NCBI GenBank assembly: GCA_021826655.1
Contig: JAKAZC010000159.1
Span: 1-6,680 of the forward strand
Direction: 5' to 3'
Length of the DNA: 6,680 nucleotides
DNA from: Actinomycetes bacterium
GTDB lineage: Bacteria; Actinomycetota; Acidimicrobiia; Acidimicrobiales; RAAP-2
Numbering within the stretch: position 1 is the stretch's first letter; every line of letters starts with the position of its first letter. The notes beneath the pieces are model-generated. The model was not told the origin of the DNA. It ran no database searches and saw only the letters and a list, made by a program, of their open reading frames with translations. Below, piece by piece: positions 1-6,680 of this stretch. Both the position numbers and the translations under genes were made by a program.

Positions 1-296
1 GCGATGAAGAGCGTCGAATGGTCGGCACGGCGCATCCGCCGCCGACCCACCGGGCCCCAGGTGTGACGGTGGAAGAGGGCACTCACACCGAACAGCAGAG
101 AGATCGAACAGGCGTAGATCAGGCAGACCAGCGCCGACGATGCCGTCGGTGCGGCCCACACCAGTGCCGCACCGGACACCAGCGACACGAAGAAGGCGAT
201 CTCGTGGAGCACCCCACGCAGCTTCGGCTTGAGGGAGCCGGTGGCGTCCTCCATGTCGTCGGCACCGGTCGGGCTCGAGGCCGGGAACGCGGTCAT
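1..296 (-). CDS. trhA: TrhA/hemolysin III (PAQR-type) membrane protein, N-terminal part
   Basis: The first 98 codons are visible; the rest lies beyond the window. Reading from ATG at 296 gives a polar leader of about 22 residues, then the family opening KPKLRGVLHE, a hydrophobic stretch (about residues 33-50), a second one (about 54-73) that runs into SALFHR, and then RRADHS. The positions conserved in the PAQR/hemolysin III superfamily are all present: His31-Glu32, Ser72 with His76, and Asp92-His93. The family consists of seven-helix inner-membrane proteins with a putative metal-dependent hydrolase site. Bacterial members are linked to membrane lipid or energetic homeostasis, and the name hemolysin is historical. 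A GGAGGG Shine-Dalgarno (305-310) sits 8 nt before the ATG, inside the last codons of the amidotransferase gene. Stop and start share one base (TGATG), so translational coupling is likely. An in-frame ATG at codon 15 is a less well-placed alternative start. Confidence 0.85.
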   Translation of the reverse strand, partial: MTAFPASSPTGADDMEDATGSLKPKLRGVLHEIAFFVSLVSGAALVWAAPTASSALVCLIYACSISLLFGVSALFHRHTWGPVGRRRMRRADHSTLFI

Positions 297-1021
297 CACC
301 GCATCCCTCCGGGGACCGAGGTCCGGTCGACGAAGCGCCCGAGGATGCGGATGCCGGCATCCGTCACCCGCGCCACGTCGGCCGCTCCCAGATCGACACC
401 AGCGGGCAGCATCGGCCGCCACGACGCCGCCAGTTCCGCGTCGACCTCGACGTGGAACTGCAGTCCGTAGGCACGGTCGCCGAATCGGAAGGCCTGGTGG
501 GCGAAGGCCCGGGTGGCAGCCAGGTGGACGGCGCCCTGGGGTAGGGCGAACGTGTCGCGGTGCCAGTGGACGCAGGGCACCGACGTACCCGACAGGCCGT
601 TGTACTCGGGGCCGAGGACCGGGTCCCGCCGACCCTCGGTGGTGAGCTCGACCCGTCCTGGACCGACCTCGTCGGCGGGGCCGGTGGTCACCACCGCACC
701 CAGGGCCGCTGCCAGCTGCTGCGCGCCGAGGCACACGCCCAGTGTCGGGACCCCGGCATCGACCGCCTGCCGGATCAGGTCCCGTTCGGGGCCGAGCCAG
801 GGGTACTCGTGGACGTCGTGGACGGCCATCGGCCCGCCCATCACGACGAGACCGTCCAGCCCGCCGAGCTCCGGGAGCGGCTCTCCCCGGTCGAGACGGG
901 TCACGGTCATGTCGACGCCGTCGTCGGCCAGTACCCGGGCGATCGACCCGGGGCCCTCGTACGCCACGTGCTGGAGGACCGCCCACCGTGGGCCCGACGG
1001 CACCGGTACCGCCTCGGTCAC
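296..1021 (-). CDS. Class I (triad) glutamine amidotransferase, GMP-synthase-GATase-like
   Basis: A 241-residue stand-alone glutamine amidotransferase domain. The family frees ammonia from glutamine through a Cys-His-Glu triad. All three appear in the expected setting: nucleophile Cys97 in the elbow GVCLGAQQLA, and His190 and Glu192 in GLQFHVEV. The oxyanion-side MGGPM lies at residues 61-65, and VHWHRDTFALP at about 151-161 is typical of the GMP-synthase-like subgroup. No synthetase (ATP-PPase) domain follows, so this is not a full GuaA, and the acceptor substrate is unknown. The frame stays open up to 1102, but the GTG at 1021 is preferred: it overlaps the PIG-L stop by one base (TAGTG) and the domain begins about 12 residues in. 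The extra upstream residues would be an arginine-rich antisense-like stretch inside the PIG-L gene. The Shine-Dalgarno is weak, consistent with coupling. A toxic-metabolite or gamma-glutamyl hydrolase role is possible but not shown. Confidence 0.9.
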   Translation of the reverse strand: MTEAVPVPSGPRWAVLQHVAYEGPGSIARVLADDGVDMTVTRLDRGEPLPELGGLDGLVVMGGPMAVHDVHEYPWLGPERDLIRQAVDAGVPTLGVCLGAQQLAAALGAVVTTGPADEVGPGRVELTTEGRRDPVLGPEYNGLSGTSVPCVHWHRDTFALPQGAVHLAATRAFAHQAFRFGDRAYGLQFHVEVDAELAASWRPMLPAGVDLGAADVARVTDAGIRILGRFVDRTSVPGGMR

Positions 1022-1767
1022 TAGGCCGTGTCCACCACGTGGAAGGCTTCGGCCAGGTGCCCTTCGGGCAGTCCGGCGGCGAGAGCGGTTCCGCCCATCC
1101 ACCCGCGGAGCAGCTCGTCGAGATGCTCACCCTCCCCCACCTGGCTGACGTGGGATCGCAGTGCGGCGAGCTTTCGGTCGTAGACATCGGTGGTGTCCAC
1201 CACCCGATTCACCCGTTCCGTGGCCATGATCCACAGTTCGGGCACGGCATGTTCTACGAGGCCCTCTTCGAGGAGTTCGGGGAAGGCGAACGGATTACGG
1301 GCGTCGGGATAGACGGCGCACACCGCCGCCTCGCCGGTGGCCAGGTGGTCCGGGTGGCTCGCGTAGATTCGCGTCCAGTTGCGCTCGGGCGATTGGGCGA
1401 CCACCCGGCCCGGTCGGACCCGGCGGATCACCCGGGAGATGGCCGCACGTAACTCGAGGCTCGGTGTCACCCTCCCGTCGGGGAATCCGAGGAAGGTGAC
1501 GTCGGTCACGCCCACGGCCCGTGCGGCGACCAGCTGCTCCTCCCGGCGGATAGCGGCCATCTGGGGGCGGGTGATCGAGTGGTCGGACCCGCCGGCGTCC
1601 CCGTCGGTGGCGATGCAGTAGGAGACGTCGATCCCGCGGGCGGTCCATGTGGCCACCGAGCCTGCTGCCCCGAAGTCGACGTCGTCCGGGTGTGCGGTGA
1701 CGACCAGGATGCGGCCGACGTCGTCGGAACCGTCGTCGACGGTGATGGGTTCGGCGGAAACGGGCAC
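1021..1767 (-). CDS. PIG-L (LmbE-like) family deacetylase
   Basis: A 248-residue protein of the PIG-L/LmbE family: zinc-dependent de-N-acetylases acting on GlcNAc-type and related substrates, including MshB and Mca of mycothiol metabolism. The metal-site motif AHPDDVDFG (residues 25-33) supplies His26 and Asp29, and SHPDH (137-141) supplies His141. TDGDAGG follows at 54-60. The family's usual AHPDDxE has Asp31 here in place of Glu; the same VDFG variant is, from memory, common among actinobacterial members outside the MshB/Mca groups. I therefore do not assign mycothiol function. The GTG start at 1767 is chosen because GAGGAG (1773-1778) lies 5 nt upstream and the Rossmann-like core begins about residue 19. 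An upstream in-frame extension to 1890 lacks a good ribosome site and has weaker third-position GC. No signal peptide is seen, so it is probably cytoplasmic. Its stop overlaps the amidotransferase start. Confidence 0.9.
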   Translation of the reverse strand: MPVSAEPITVDDGSDDVGRILVVTAHPDDVDFGAAGSVATWTARGIDVSYCIATDGDAGGSDHSITRPQMAAIRREEQLVAARAVGVTDVTFLGFPDGRVTPSLELRAAISRVIRRVRPGRVVAQSPERNWTRIYASHPDHLATGEAAVCAVYPDARNPFAFPELLEEGLVEHAVPELWIMATERVNRVVDTTDVYDRKLAALRSHVSQVGEGEHLDELLRGWMGGTALAAGLPEGHLAEAFHVVDTA

Positions 1768-1772
1768 GGCGG

Positions 1773-1778
1773 CTCCTC
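1773..1778 (-). promoter_or_regulatory. Ribosome binding site of the PIG-L gene
   Basis: GAGGAG on the minus strand, 5 nt before the GTG at 1767. It is the strongest Shine-Dalgarno match in the run from the helicase to trhA. It decides the start, excluding the 41-codon upstream extension of the same frame. Confidence 0.75.
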
Positions 1779-1792
1779 GTGGTGTCCGGCTA

Positions 1793-1902
1793 CCGCAGGT
1801 CGCCGGAGTCAGGCGGGTTGTCCAGTCGATAGGCCTGCGGGTCGTGCAACGGGTGGTCCTGCGGGTCGTGCCGGCGGCGCCCGTAGGCACCGGTCGGCCG
1901 GA
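1793..1902 (-). other. Coding-looking tail after the helicase stop, possible frameshifted C-terminus
   Basis: The helicase stops at 1903, but the frame reached by a -1 shift stays open through this gap and ends at a TAG at 1790-1792, 22 nt before the PIG-L start. Translated, it is a hydrophilic tail with an 8-residue repeat, HDPQDHPL then HDPQAYRL, followed by DNPPDSGD. At DNA level a 14-bp exact repeat (1834-1847 and 1858-1871) has a 24-bp period, a multiple of three. By hand count, 33 of 37 codons from the ATC after the helicase stop end in G or C. Disordered C-terminal tails are common in DEAD-box helicases. Either the helicase is truncated by an indel, real or from sequencing, or this is an old decayed tail or plain intergenic DNA. 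I see no slippery heptamer that would favour programmed shifting. Confidence 0.35.
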
Positions 1903-3144
1903 TCACGCCTTCTCGGGCGTCCAGGCGGCGAGGTCGGCGAGGCGGGGGTCGTTCGAGAACATCTCGACGATCGGCATACGGACGCCGATACGGGTCTGGA
2001 TCCGCTCGATCTCCAAGACCTGGTTCCACTGGACGAGCGAGACGACCAGTCCGGCCGATCCGGCACGGGCGGTGCGACCCGATCGATGGAGGTATGCCTT
2101 GTGGTCCTCCGGCGGGTCGAAGTGGACGACGATGTCCACCGCGTCGATGTGGAGTCCGCGGGCGGCCACGTCGGTGGCCACCAGCACGTGGAGCTTGCCC
2201 TCGGTGAAGTCCTTGAGCGTGCGCTCCCGGTTCGCCTGGCGAAGGTCACCGTGGATGGCGCCGGCCTTCACGCCTTCCTTGCCCAGCTGCTCGACCAGCC
2301 TGTCGGCACCGTGCTTGGTGCGCACGAACACGAGGGCCTTGTCCGCGCTCCGGCAGACAGCGGCGCAGACCTTCACGCGGTCCATCTGGTGCACCTCGAG
2401 GAATCGGTGCTCCATCGCCTCGACGGTGGTCGACTCGGAGGCCACCTCGTGGAGGACCGGATCGGTCAGGTAACGGCTGACCAGGCGATCGACGGCGCCG
2501 TCGAGTGTGGCGGAGAACAGCAGCGTCTGGTGCTCGCGCTCGAGACGGCGCAGGACCCACTCCACCTGGGGCATGAATCCCATGTCGGCCATGCGGTCGG
2601 CCTCGTCCAGCACCAGGGTCTCGATATCGGCGACGGAGAGCTCGCCGCGGTCACCGAGGTCGATGAGCCGGCCCGGTGTGGCGATGATCACGTCGATGCC
2701 CCGGCGTAGCTTCTTGATCTGGCGCTCGATATCGGCACCGCCGTAGACGGCGACGACGCGGATCCCCGCCGCCTCGGCGAGGGGCTCGAACACCTCGCTC
2801 ACCTGGACGGCGAGCTCACGGGTGGGGACGAGCACCAGGGCCCGCGGGCGCCCGGGCTCCGTCGCCGGTCGGGCCATCGTGCGCTGGAGGAGCGGTACAC
2901 CGAAGGCCAGGGTCTTGCCGGAGCCGGTCTTGGCCTTTCCGCACACGTCGCGGCCGGCGAGCGCATCTACGACGGTCATCGCCTGAATGGCGAACGGGGC
3001 GTGGATGCCCTGTTCCTCCAGTGCGTCGCAGATCGCCGGATTCACGCCGAGCTCGGCGAACGACGGCTGGTCCTCGAGTGCGTCGGGGTCGCTGGCCCGG
3101 GTGGCGTCGACGGCGCGATCCGTGGGATCGGTCAGGGTGGTCAT
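1903..3144 (-). CDS. DEAD-box ATP-dependent RNA helicase
   Basis: A 413-residue superfamily 2 RNA helicase with the full motif set in order: Q motif region with Phe29 and Gln54, Walker A AKTGSGKT (71-78), PTRELA (107-112), GG (135-136), TPGR (156-159), DEAD (180-183), SAT (211-213), LVFVRTK (271-277), VLVATDVAARG (320-330) and HRSGRTARAG (353-362). It unwinds or remodels RNA using ATP. Bacterial relatives (RhlE, DeaD/CsdA) act in ribosome assembly, mRNA decay and cold adaptation. The core is intact, but the protein ends about 50 residues after motif VI with almost no C-terminal extension; see the possible shifted tail just downstream. Start ATG 3144 is chosen over ATG 3240 because the extra 32 residues are Arg/Asp-rich and non-conserved in character. 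Neither start has a strong Shine-Dalgarno: only GAGAGAG lies about 12 nt before 3144. Which DEAD-box subfamily it belongs to is uncertain. Confidence 0.93.
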   Translation of the reverse strand: MTTLTDPTDRAVDATRASDPDALEDQPSFAELGVNPAICDALEEQGIHAPFAIQAMTVVDALAGRDVCGKAKTGSGKTLAFGVPLLQRTMARPATEPGRPRALVLVPTRELAVQVSEVFEPLAEAAGIRVVAVYGGADIERQIKKLRRGIDVIIATPGRLIDLGDRGELSVADIETLVLDEADRMADMGFMPQVEWVLRRLEREHQTLLFSATLDGAVDRLVSRYLTDPVLHEVASESTTVEAMEHRFLEVHQMDRVKVCAAVCRSADKALVFVRTKHGADRLVEQLGKEGVKAGAIHGDLRQANRERTLKDFTEGKLHVLVATDVAARGLHIDAVDIVVHFDPPEDHKAYLHRSGRTARAGSAGLVVSLVQWNQVLEIERIQTRIGVRMPIVEMFSNDPRLADLAAWTPEKA

Positions 3145-3289
3145 GGGGTTCAGAAGCTCTCTCTCATCGTTCAGCGACGGCCGTGGCCGACCGTCAGCGC
3201 CGTGCGAGTCACGGTCGCGTGCGGGCCCGCCTCGGGCCATCGCCCGGGCCGATGCGGAAGGCCGGGAGGACAGGATGAGGAAGACCCCG

Positions 3290-3311
3290 GTGGCGGACGA
3301 TCATCCGCCAC
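3290..3311. promoter_or_regulatory. 22-bp near-perfect palindrome between thiC and the helicase gene
   Basis: Arms GTGGCGGA (3290-3297) and TCCGCCAC (3304-3311) are perfect 8-bp inverted repeats. The six central bases CGATCA hold a palindromic GATC, so only one base pair breaks 22-bp symmetry. On the minus strand it lies 72-93 nt after the thiC stop and is followed by a pyrimidine-rich run (GGTCTTCCTCATCCTGTCC) without a true U tract, which would fit a GC-rich terminator for thiC. It also lies about 145-165 nt before the helicase ATG, just after a possible -10 TACACT, so an operator or a 5'-end RNA hairpin of the helicase transcript is equally possible. Confidence 0.5.
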
Positions 3312-3318
3312 GACTCAC

Positions 3319-3324
3319 AGTGTA
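3319..3324 (-). promoter_or_regulatory. Possible -10 element for the helicase gene
   Basis: TACACT on the minus strand fits TANNNT. No convincing -35 is found at 16-19 nt upstream. If used, transcription would begin near 3312, giving a leader of roughly 168 nt that starts with the 3290-3311 hairpin. This is a weak single-element call. Confidence 0.2.
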
Positions 3325-3332
3325 CCGGTGAA

Positions 3333-3347
3333 CCGCCTGGTGGGCGG
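3333..3347 (-). terminator. Possible short hairpin after thiC
   Basis: CCGCC (3333-3337) and GGCGG (3343-3347) form a 5-bp GC stem with a 5-nt loop about 35 nt past the thiC stop. A competing pairing, GGTGGGC (3339-3345) with GCCCACC (3376-3382), uses a long loop. Neither is followed by a U run, so termination is only a possibility. The 3290-3311 palindrome is the better candidate. Confidence 0.2.
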
Positions 3348-3382
3348 GTCATCTGGCGGTCGACGGCCCCGGGTGGCCCACC

Positions 3383-5233
<1,851 letters not shown>

Positions 5234-5268
5234 TCATCGTGGTGTCCGTCGCCAATTCGAGCGGCGTC

Positions 5269-5313
5269 GGGCGGCGGTACCGTGCGTCCTGGGGCGGCGG
5301 TACCTTTCGTCCT
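5269..5313. repeat. Tandem 22-bp direct repeat in the thiC-bcp divergent region
   Basis: GGGCGGCGGTACC occurs exactly at 5269-5281 and 5292-5304. The following nine bases match at seven positions (GTGCGTCCT against TTTCGTCCT), giving 20 of 22 identities with a 23-bp period, about two helical turns. Each copy contains the palindrome GGTACC. The pair lies 108 bp upstream of the thiC start and 48 bp upstream of the peroxiredoxin start, the classic place for a shared operator. TACCTT (5301-5306) in the second copy could serve as a plus-strand -10, though I found no good -35. The rest of the 200-bp gap shows no further structure to me. Confidence 0.5.
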
Positions 5314-5349
5314 CCGCCGGCGCGCCTCATCGACCGGTCCACCTCACCG

Positions 5350-5355
5350 AAAGGA
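5350..5355 (+). promoter_or_regulatory. Ribosome binding site of bcp
   Basis: AAAGGA lies 6 nt before the ATG at 5362. It fixes this start even though the frame is open far upstream through the antisense of thiC. Confidence 0.75.
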
Positions 5356-5361
5356 ATCACC

Positions 5362-5826
5362 ATGGGAAAGCTCGCCGCAGGGGATACCGCACCCGACTTC
5401 AACCTCCCCGACCAGGACGGCAAGCCAGTTTCACTGAAGGACTACGCCGGAACACACGTCGTCGTGTACTTCTACCCGAAGGACGACACTCCCGGCTGTA
5501 CGAAGGAGGCCTGCCAGTTCACCGAAAACCTGACCGCCTTCAACAGGGCGAAGGTGACGATCCTCGGTATCTCGGCTGACTCCGCCGAAAAGCACCGCAA
5601 GTTCCGCGAGAAGTACGGCCTGAAGATCACCCTGCTCACCGATGCCGACCACGCCGTCGGCGAGGAATTCGGCGCCTGGGGCGAGAAGACGATGTACGGC
5701 AAGAAGACGATCGGGGTCATCCGTTCCACCTTCCTGATCGCCCCGGACGGGACCATCGCGCGACCCTGGTACCACGTCAGGGCCGACGGTCACGCAGCCA
5801 AGGTGCTGGAGGAAGTCGAAGGCTGA
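5362..5826 (+). CDS. bcp: Thioredoxin-dependent thiol peroxidase (Bcp/PrxQ peroxiredoxin)
   Basis: A 154-residue peroxiredoxin of the Bcp/PrxQ class, close to the usual size of about 155. It reduces hydrogen peroxide and organic hydroperoxides in the cytosol using thioredoxin. The signature YPKDDTPGCTKEAC (38-51) contains the peroxidatic Cys46 and a second cysteine, Cys51, spaced as in E. coli BCP, so an intramolecular-disulfide (atypical 2-Cys) cycle is likely. Thr43 and Pro44 of the active-site loop and Arg121 in VIRSTFLI complete the catalytic set. APDFNLPDQDGK (10-21) is the family N-terminal strand region, and there is no signal peptide. The gene is divergent from thiC, and a direct repeat in the shared upstream region may regulate it. 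I found no SigR/SigH-type GGAAT...GTT promoter. It is convergent with the SRPBCC gene, 35 nt away. Confidence 0.97.
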   Translation: MGKLAAGDTAPDFNLPDQDGKPVSLKDYAGTHVVVYFYPKDDTPGCTKEACQFTENLTAFNRAKVTILGISADSAEKHRKFREKYGLKITLLTDADHAVGEEFGAWGEKTMYGKKTIGVIRSTFLIAPDGTIARPWYHVRADGHAAKVLEEVEG

Positions 5827-5830
5827 CTTC

Positions 5831-5847
5831 TCGCCTCCGTCGGGCGA
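5831..5847. terminator. Possible bidirectional terminator hairpin between bcp and the SRPBCC gene
   Basis: TCGCC (5831-5835) pairs with GGCGA (5843-5847), extended by a T-G wobble, around a CCGTC loop. It lies in the 35-bp gap between two convergent stops. It is followed on the plus strand by TGTCCTCCTGCC, pyrimidine-rich but not a U tract. The position is right; the stem is short. Confidence 0.35.
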
Positions 5848-5861
5848 TGTCCTCCTGCCTG

Positions 5862-6290
5862 CTAGGCGACGTTCCCTTCGACCACGTCCGCCAGCCGCCG
5901 CACCCCCCGTGCCGTCGACCGGGTCACACTCCGTCGCAGCACAAGGGCCCACAGGCCCGACAGAGGGCCGTCGATCGAGACTTCGACGGTGACCCGGGTG
6001 CGGCGGACCTGGTCGGCCTCGGTGAGGTGGCGGATCCTCAATCGGGCCCCTGGCAGCATGGACACGTCGGTGAACTCGGCCCCTGGTTCGAGGGTCTCGA
6101 TCACGAACCTGGCCGTCGGGCCATGTCGGGGCTTGAGCACACCGGTTGCCCCTTCCGCGAACGGGCCGTCGAGGCGGGTCCACGCCAGTGCGTCGTCCCA
6201 CTCCGGCCATGTCCCCATGTCGGCCCAACGGGCGAAGAACGCCTCGGGTGCCGCGGTGGATACGGTCGTCGCCGTACACAGGACGATCAC
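5862..6290 (-). CDS. SRPBCC (START/Bet v1-like) family protein
   Basis: A 142-residue protein with the features of small bacterial SRPBCC helix-grip domains, often annotated as polyketide cyclase/dehydrase-like. The N-terminal strand TATTVSTAAPEAFFARWADM (6-25) is followed by the typical Trp-rich WPEWD (28-32), then alternating strands with GPFAEGATGVLKP (42-54) and VIETLEPGAEF (63-73). A C-terminal amphipathic helix contains RGVRRLADVVEGN. These domains form a deep hydrophobic pocket for a lipid or aromatic ligand. Neither ligand nor reaction can be told here, and no membrane segment is seen. The start is GTG 6290, because an in-frame TGA lies 15 nt further upstream and the domain begins within a few residues. 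Its Shine-Dalgarno is poor: a GGAGGG sits 17 nt away. The start lies only 38 bp from the divergent gene on its right. Confidence 0.75.
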   Translation of the reverse strand: MIVLCTATTVSTAAPEAFFARWADMGTWPEWDDALAWTRLDGPFAEGATGVLKPRHGPTARFVIETLEPGAEFTDVSMLPGARLRIRHLTEADQVRRTRVTVEVSIDGPLSGLWALVLRRSVTRSTARGVRRLADVVEGNVA

Positions 6291-6328
6291 CCCCGCACAC
6301 TGTCACACCCTCCGGCGAGACTGGCCCT

Positions 6329-6680
6329 ATGGCGCTGGCCACCCCGTTCGACGCACTCCCCGACGCACCGCCGCCCTCCGGCGTGGCCGGGTCGGGCGTG
6401 GCTGGGTCGTCCGGTGCTGGGTCGACCGGCGTGGCTGAGTCGTCCGGCGTGGCTGGGTCGGGCGGCGTGGGGTCCGGCGTGGCCGGGTCGGGCGTGGCTG
6501 GGTCGGGCGTGCCTGGGTCGTCCGGCGTGCCTGGGTCGTCCGGCGTGGGGTCTGGCGCTGGGCCCGGCCTGTCGGCCCGTATGGCCTCGCTGCACGGGGA
6601 GCTGGGCTCGCTCCTGGCCGACCTGGATCCCGGGCTCCTGGCGGGCGCGGACGCCGCCTCGCTGTATGGCGACCTGTGTC
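6329..6680 (+). CDS. Probable DUF222/13E12-type HNH endonuclease protein, N-terminal part with a repeat leader
   Basis: The frame from ATG 6329 stays open for 117 codons to the window edge. Residues 1-16 are an ordinary leader (MALATPFDALPDAPPP), 17-80 a Gly/Val/Ala/Ser repeat, and 84-117 a helical segment, MASLHGELGSLLADLDP then GLLAGADAASLYGDLC. That segment resembles, from memory, the opening of actinobacterial DUF222 (13E12 repeat) proteins, whose C-terminus usually carries an HNH nuclease; that half is outside the window, so the nuclease part is inference. All ten GGCGTG copies in the repeat fall in this one frame, which supports translation through it. No good Shine-Dalgarno precedes 6329, and ATG 6581 (codon 85, right at the domain start) is a real alternative that would leave the repeat untranslated. 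Such proteins are often multicopy and associated with mobile or repeat families. Confidence 0.55.
   Translation, partial: MALATPFDALPDAPPPSGVAGSGVAGSSGAGSTGVAESSGVAGSGGVGSGVAGSGVAGSGVPGSSGVPGSSGVGSGAGPGLSARMASLHGELGSLLADLDPGLLAGADAASLYGDLC
6377..6568 (+). repeat. In-frame 15/18-nt tandem repeat encoding (S)SGVAG
   Basis: Units of the form TCGGGCGTGGCTGGG (15 nt) and TCGTCCGGCGTGGCTGGG (18 nt) repeat about ten times with small changes (GCC for GCT, CCT for GCT, a GAG in place of one GGG). The same codons recur from unit to unit, which suggests recent slippage or unequal crossing-over rather than slow convergence. All lengths are multiples of three, so copy-number changes would alter protein length, not frame. 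The minus strand across it is also open and Arg/His/Pro-rich, but that is a consequence of the repeat composition. Confidence 0.8.

Noticed and set aside
229..1452. Overlapping plus-strand Arg/Pro-rich frames opposite the amidotransferase and PIG-L genes
   Set aside because: They are antisense shadows with no motif; the minus-strand genes have intact catalytic residues.
1834..1871. CRISPR-like or mobile-element repeat
   Set aside because: There are only two 14-bp copies with a 10-bp gap, no third unit and no terminal inverted repeats. The pair is better explained as repeated codons in a possible helicase tail.
1768..1890. Extended PIG-L N-terminus from 1890
   Set aside because: The extra 41 residues are Thr/Arg-rich and weaker in third-position GC, and GAGGAG sits just before GTG 1767.
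1579..2709. A 376-codon plus-strand open frame opposite the helicase and PIG-L genes
   Set aside because: It is the shadow of two well-supported minus-strand genes, Val/Gly/Asp/His-rich in composition, with no motif.
3145..3240. Helicase start at ATG 3240
   Set aside because: No ribosome site is visible and the 32 extra residues have no family character. ATG 3144 gives a normal N-terminus before the Q motif.
6287..6595. A 102-codon minus-strand frame rich in Arg, His, Pro and Gly repeats
   Set aside because: It is the reverse reading of the GVAGS-coding repeat. The plus frame joins a recognisable helical domain, while this one ends in nothing recognisable and overlaps the SRPBCC start.

Overview
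The window is high-GC bacterial chromosome. Shine-Dalgarno-led ATG and GTG starts, genes overlapping by a single base, strong G/C preference at third codon positions, and an actinobacterial-looking gene set (PIG-L deacetylase with AHPDDVDFG, a DUF222-like protein) point to Actinomycetota. A lineage near the Acidimicrobiia is my guess and cannot be settled from this window.

Layout. Minus strand, in transcription order from high to low coordinate: thiC (5161-3383); a 238-bp gap holding a near-perfect 22-bp palindrome; a DEAD-box RNA helicase (3144-1903); a 135-bp gap that reads like a frame-shifted helicase tail; then a tightly packed trio of PIG-L deacetylase (1767-1021), class I glutamine amidotransferase (1021-296) and a TrhA/hemolysin III-type membrane protein (from 296, cut by the window edge). 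Each neighbouring pair in the trio shares one base (TAGTG and TGATG), so the three are probably translated in coupled fashion. Plus strand: a Bcp/PrxQ peroxiredoxin (5362-5826) diverges from thiC across 200 bp that contain a 22-bp imperfect direct repeat with a 23-bp period. A minus-strand SRPBCC protein (6290-5862) converges on the peroxiredoxin. At the right edge a plus-strand gene begins (6329 onward, cut by the window). Its N-terminus is a Gly-Val-Ala-Gly-Ser repeat and it then matches the start of DUF222/13E12-type HNH endonuclease proteins.

How they work together. Most genes are ordinary housekeeping functions: thiamine pyrimidine synthesis, RNA remodelling and peroxide removal. The PIG-L/amidotransferase/TrhA trio looks like one transcriptional unit of unknown common purpose. 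I see no CRISPR array, tRNA, rRNA, insertion sequence or recognisable defence system. There is no gene-free stretch above 300 bp.

The points most worth a second look are the repeat-bearing truncated gene at 6329-6680, the coding-looking tail past the helicase stop (1793-1902), the palindrome at 3290-3311 and the direct repeat between thiC and the peroxiredoxin.
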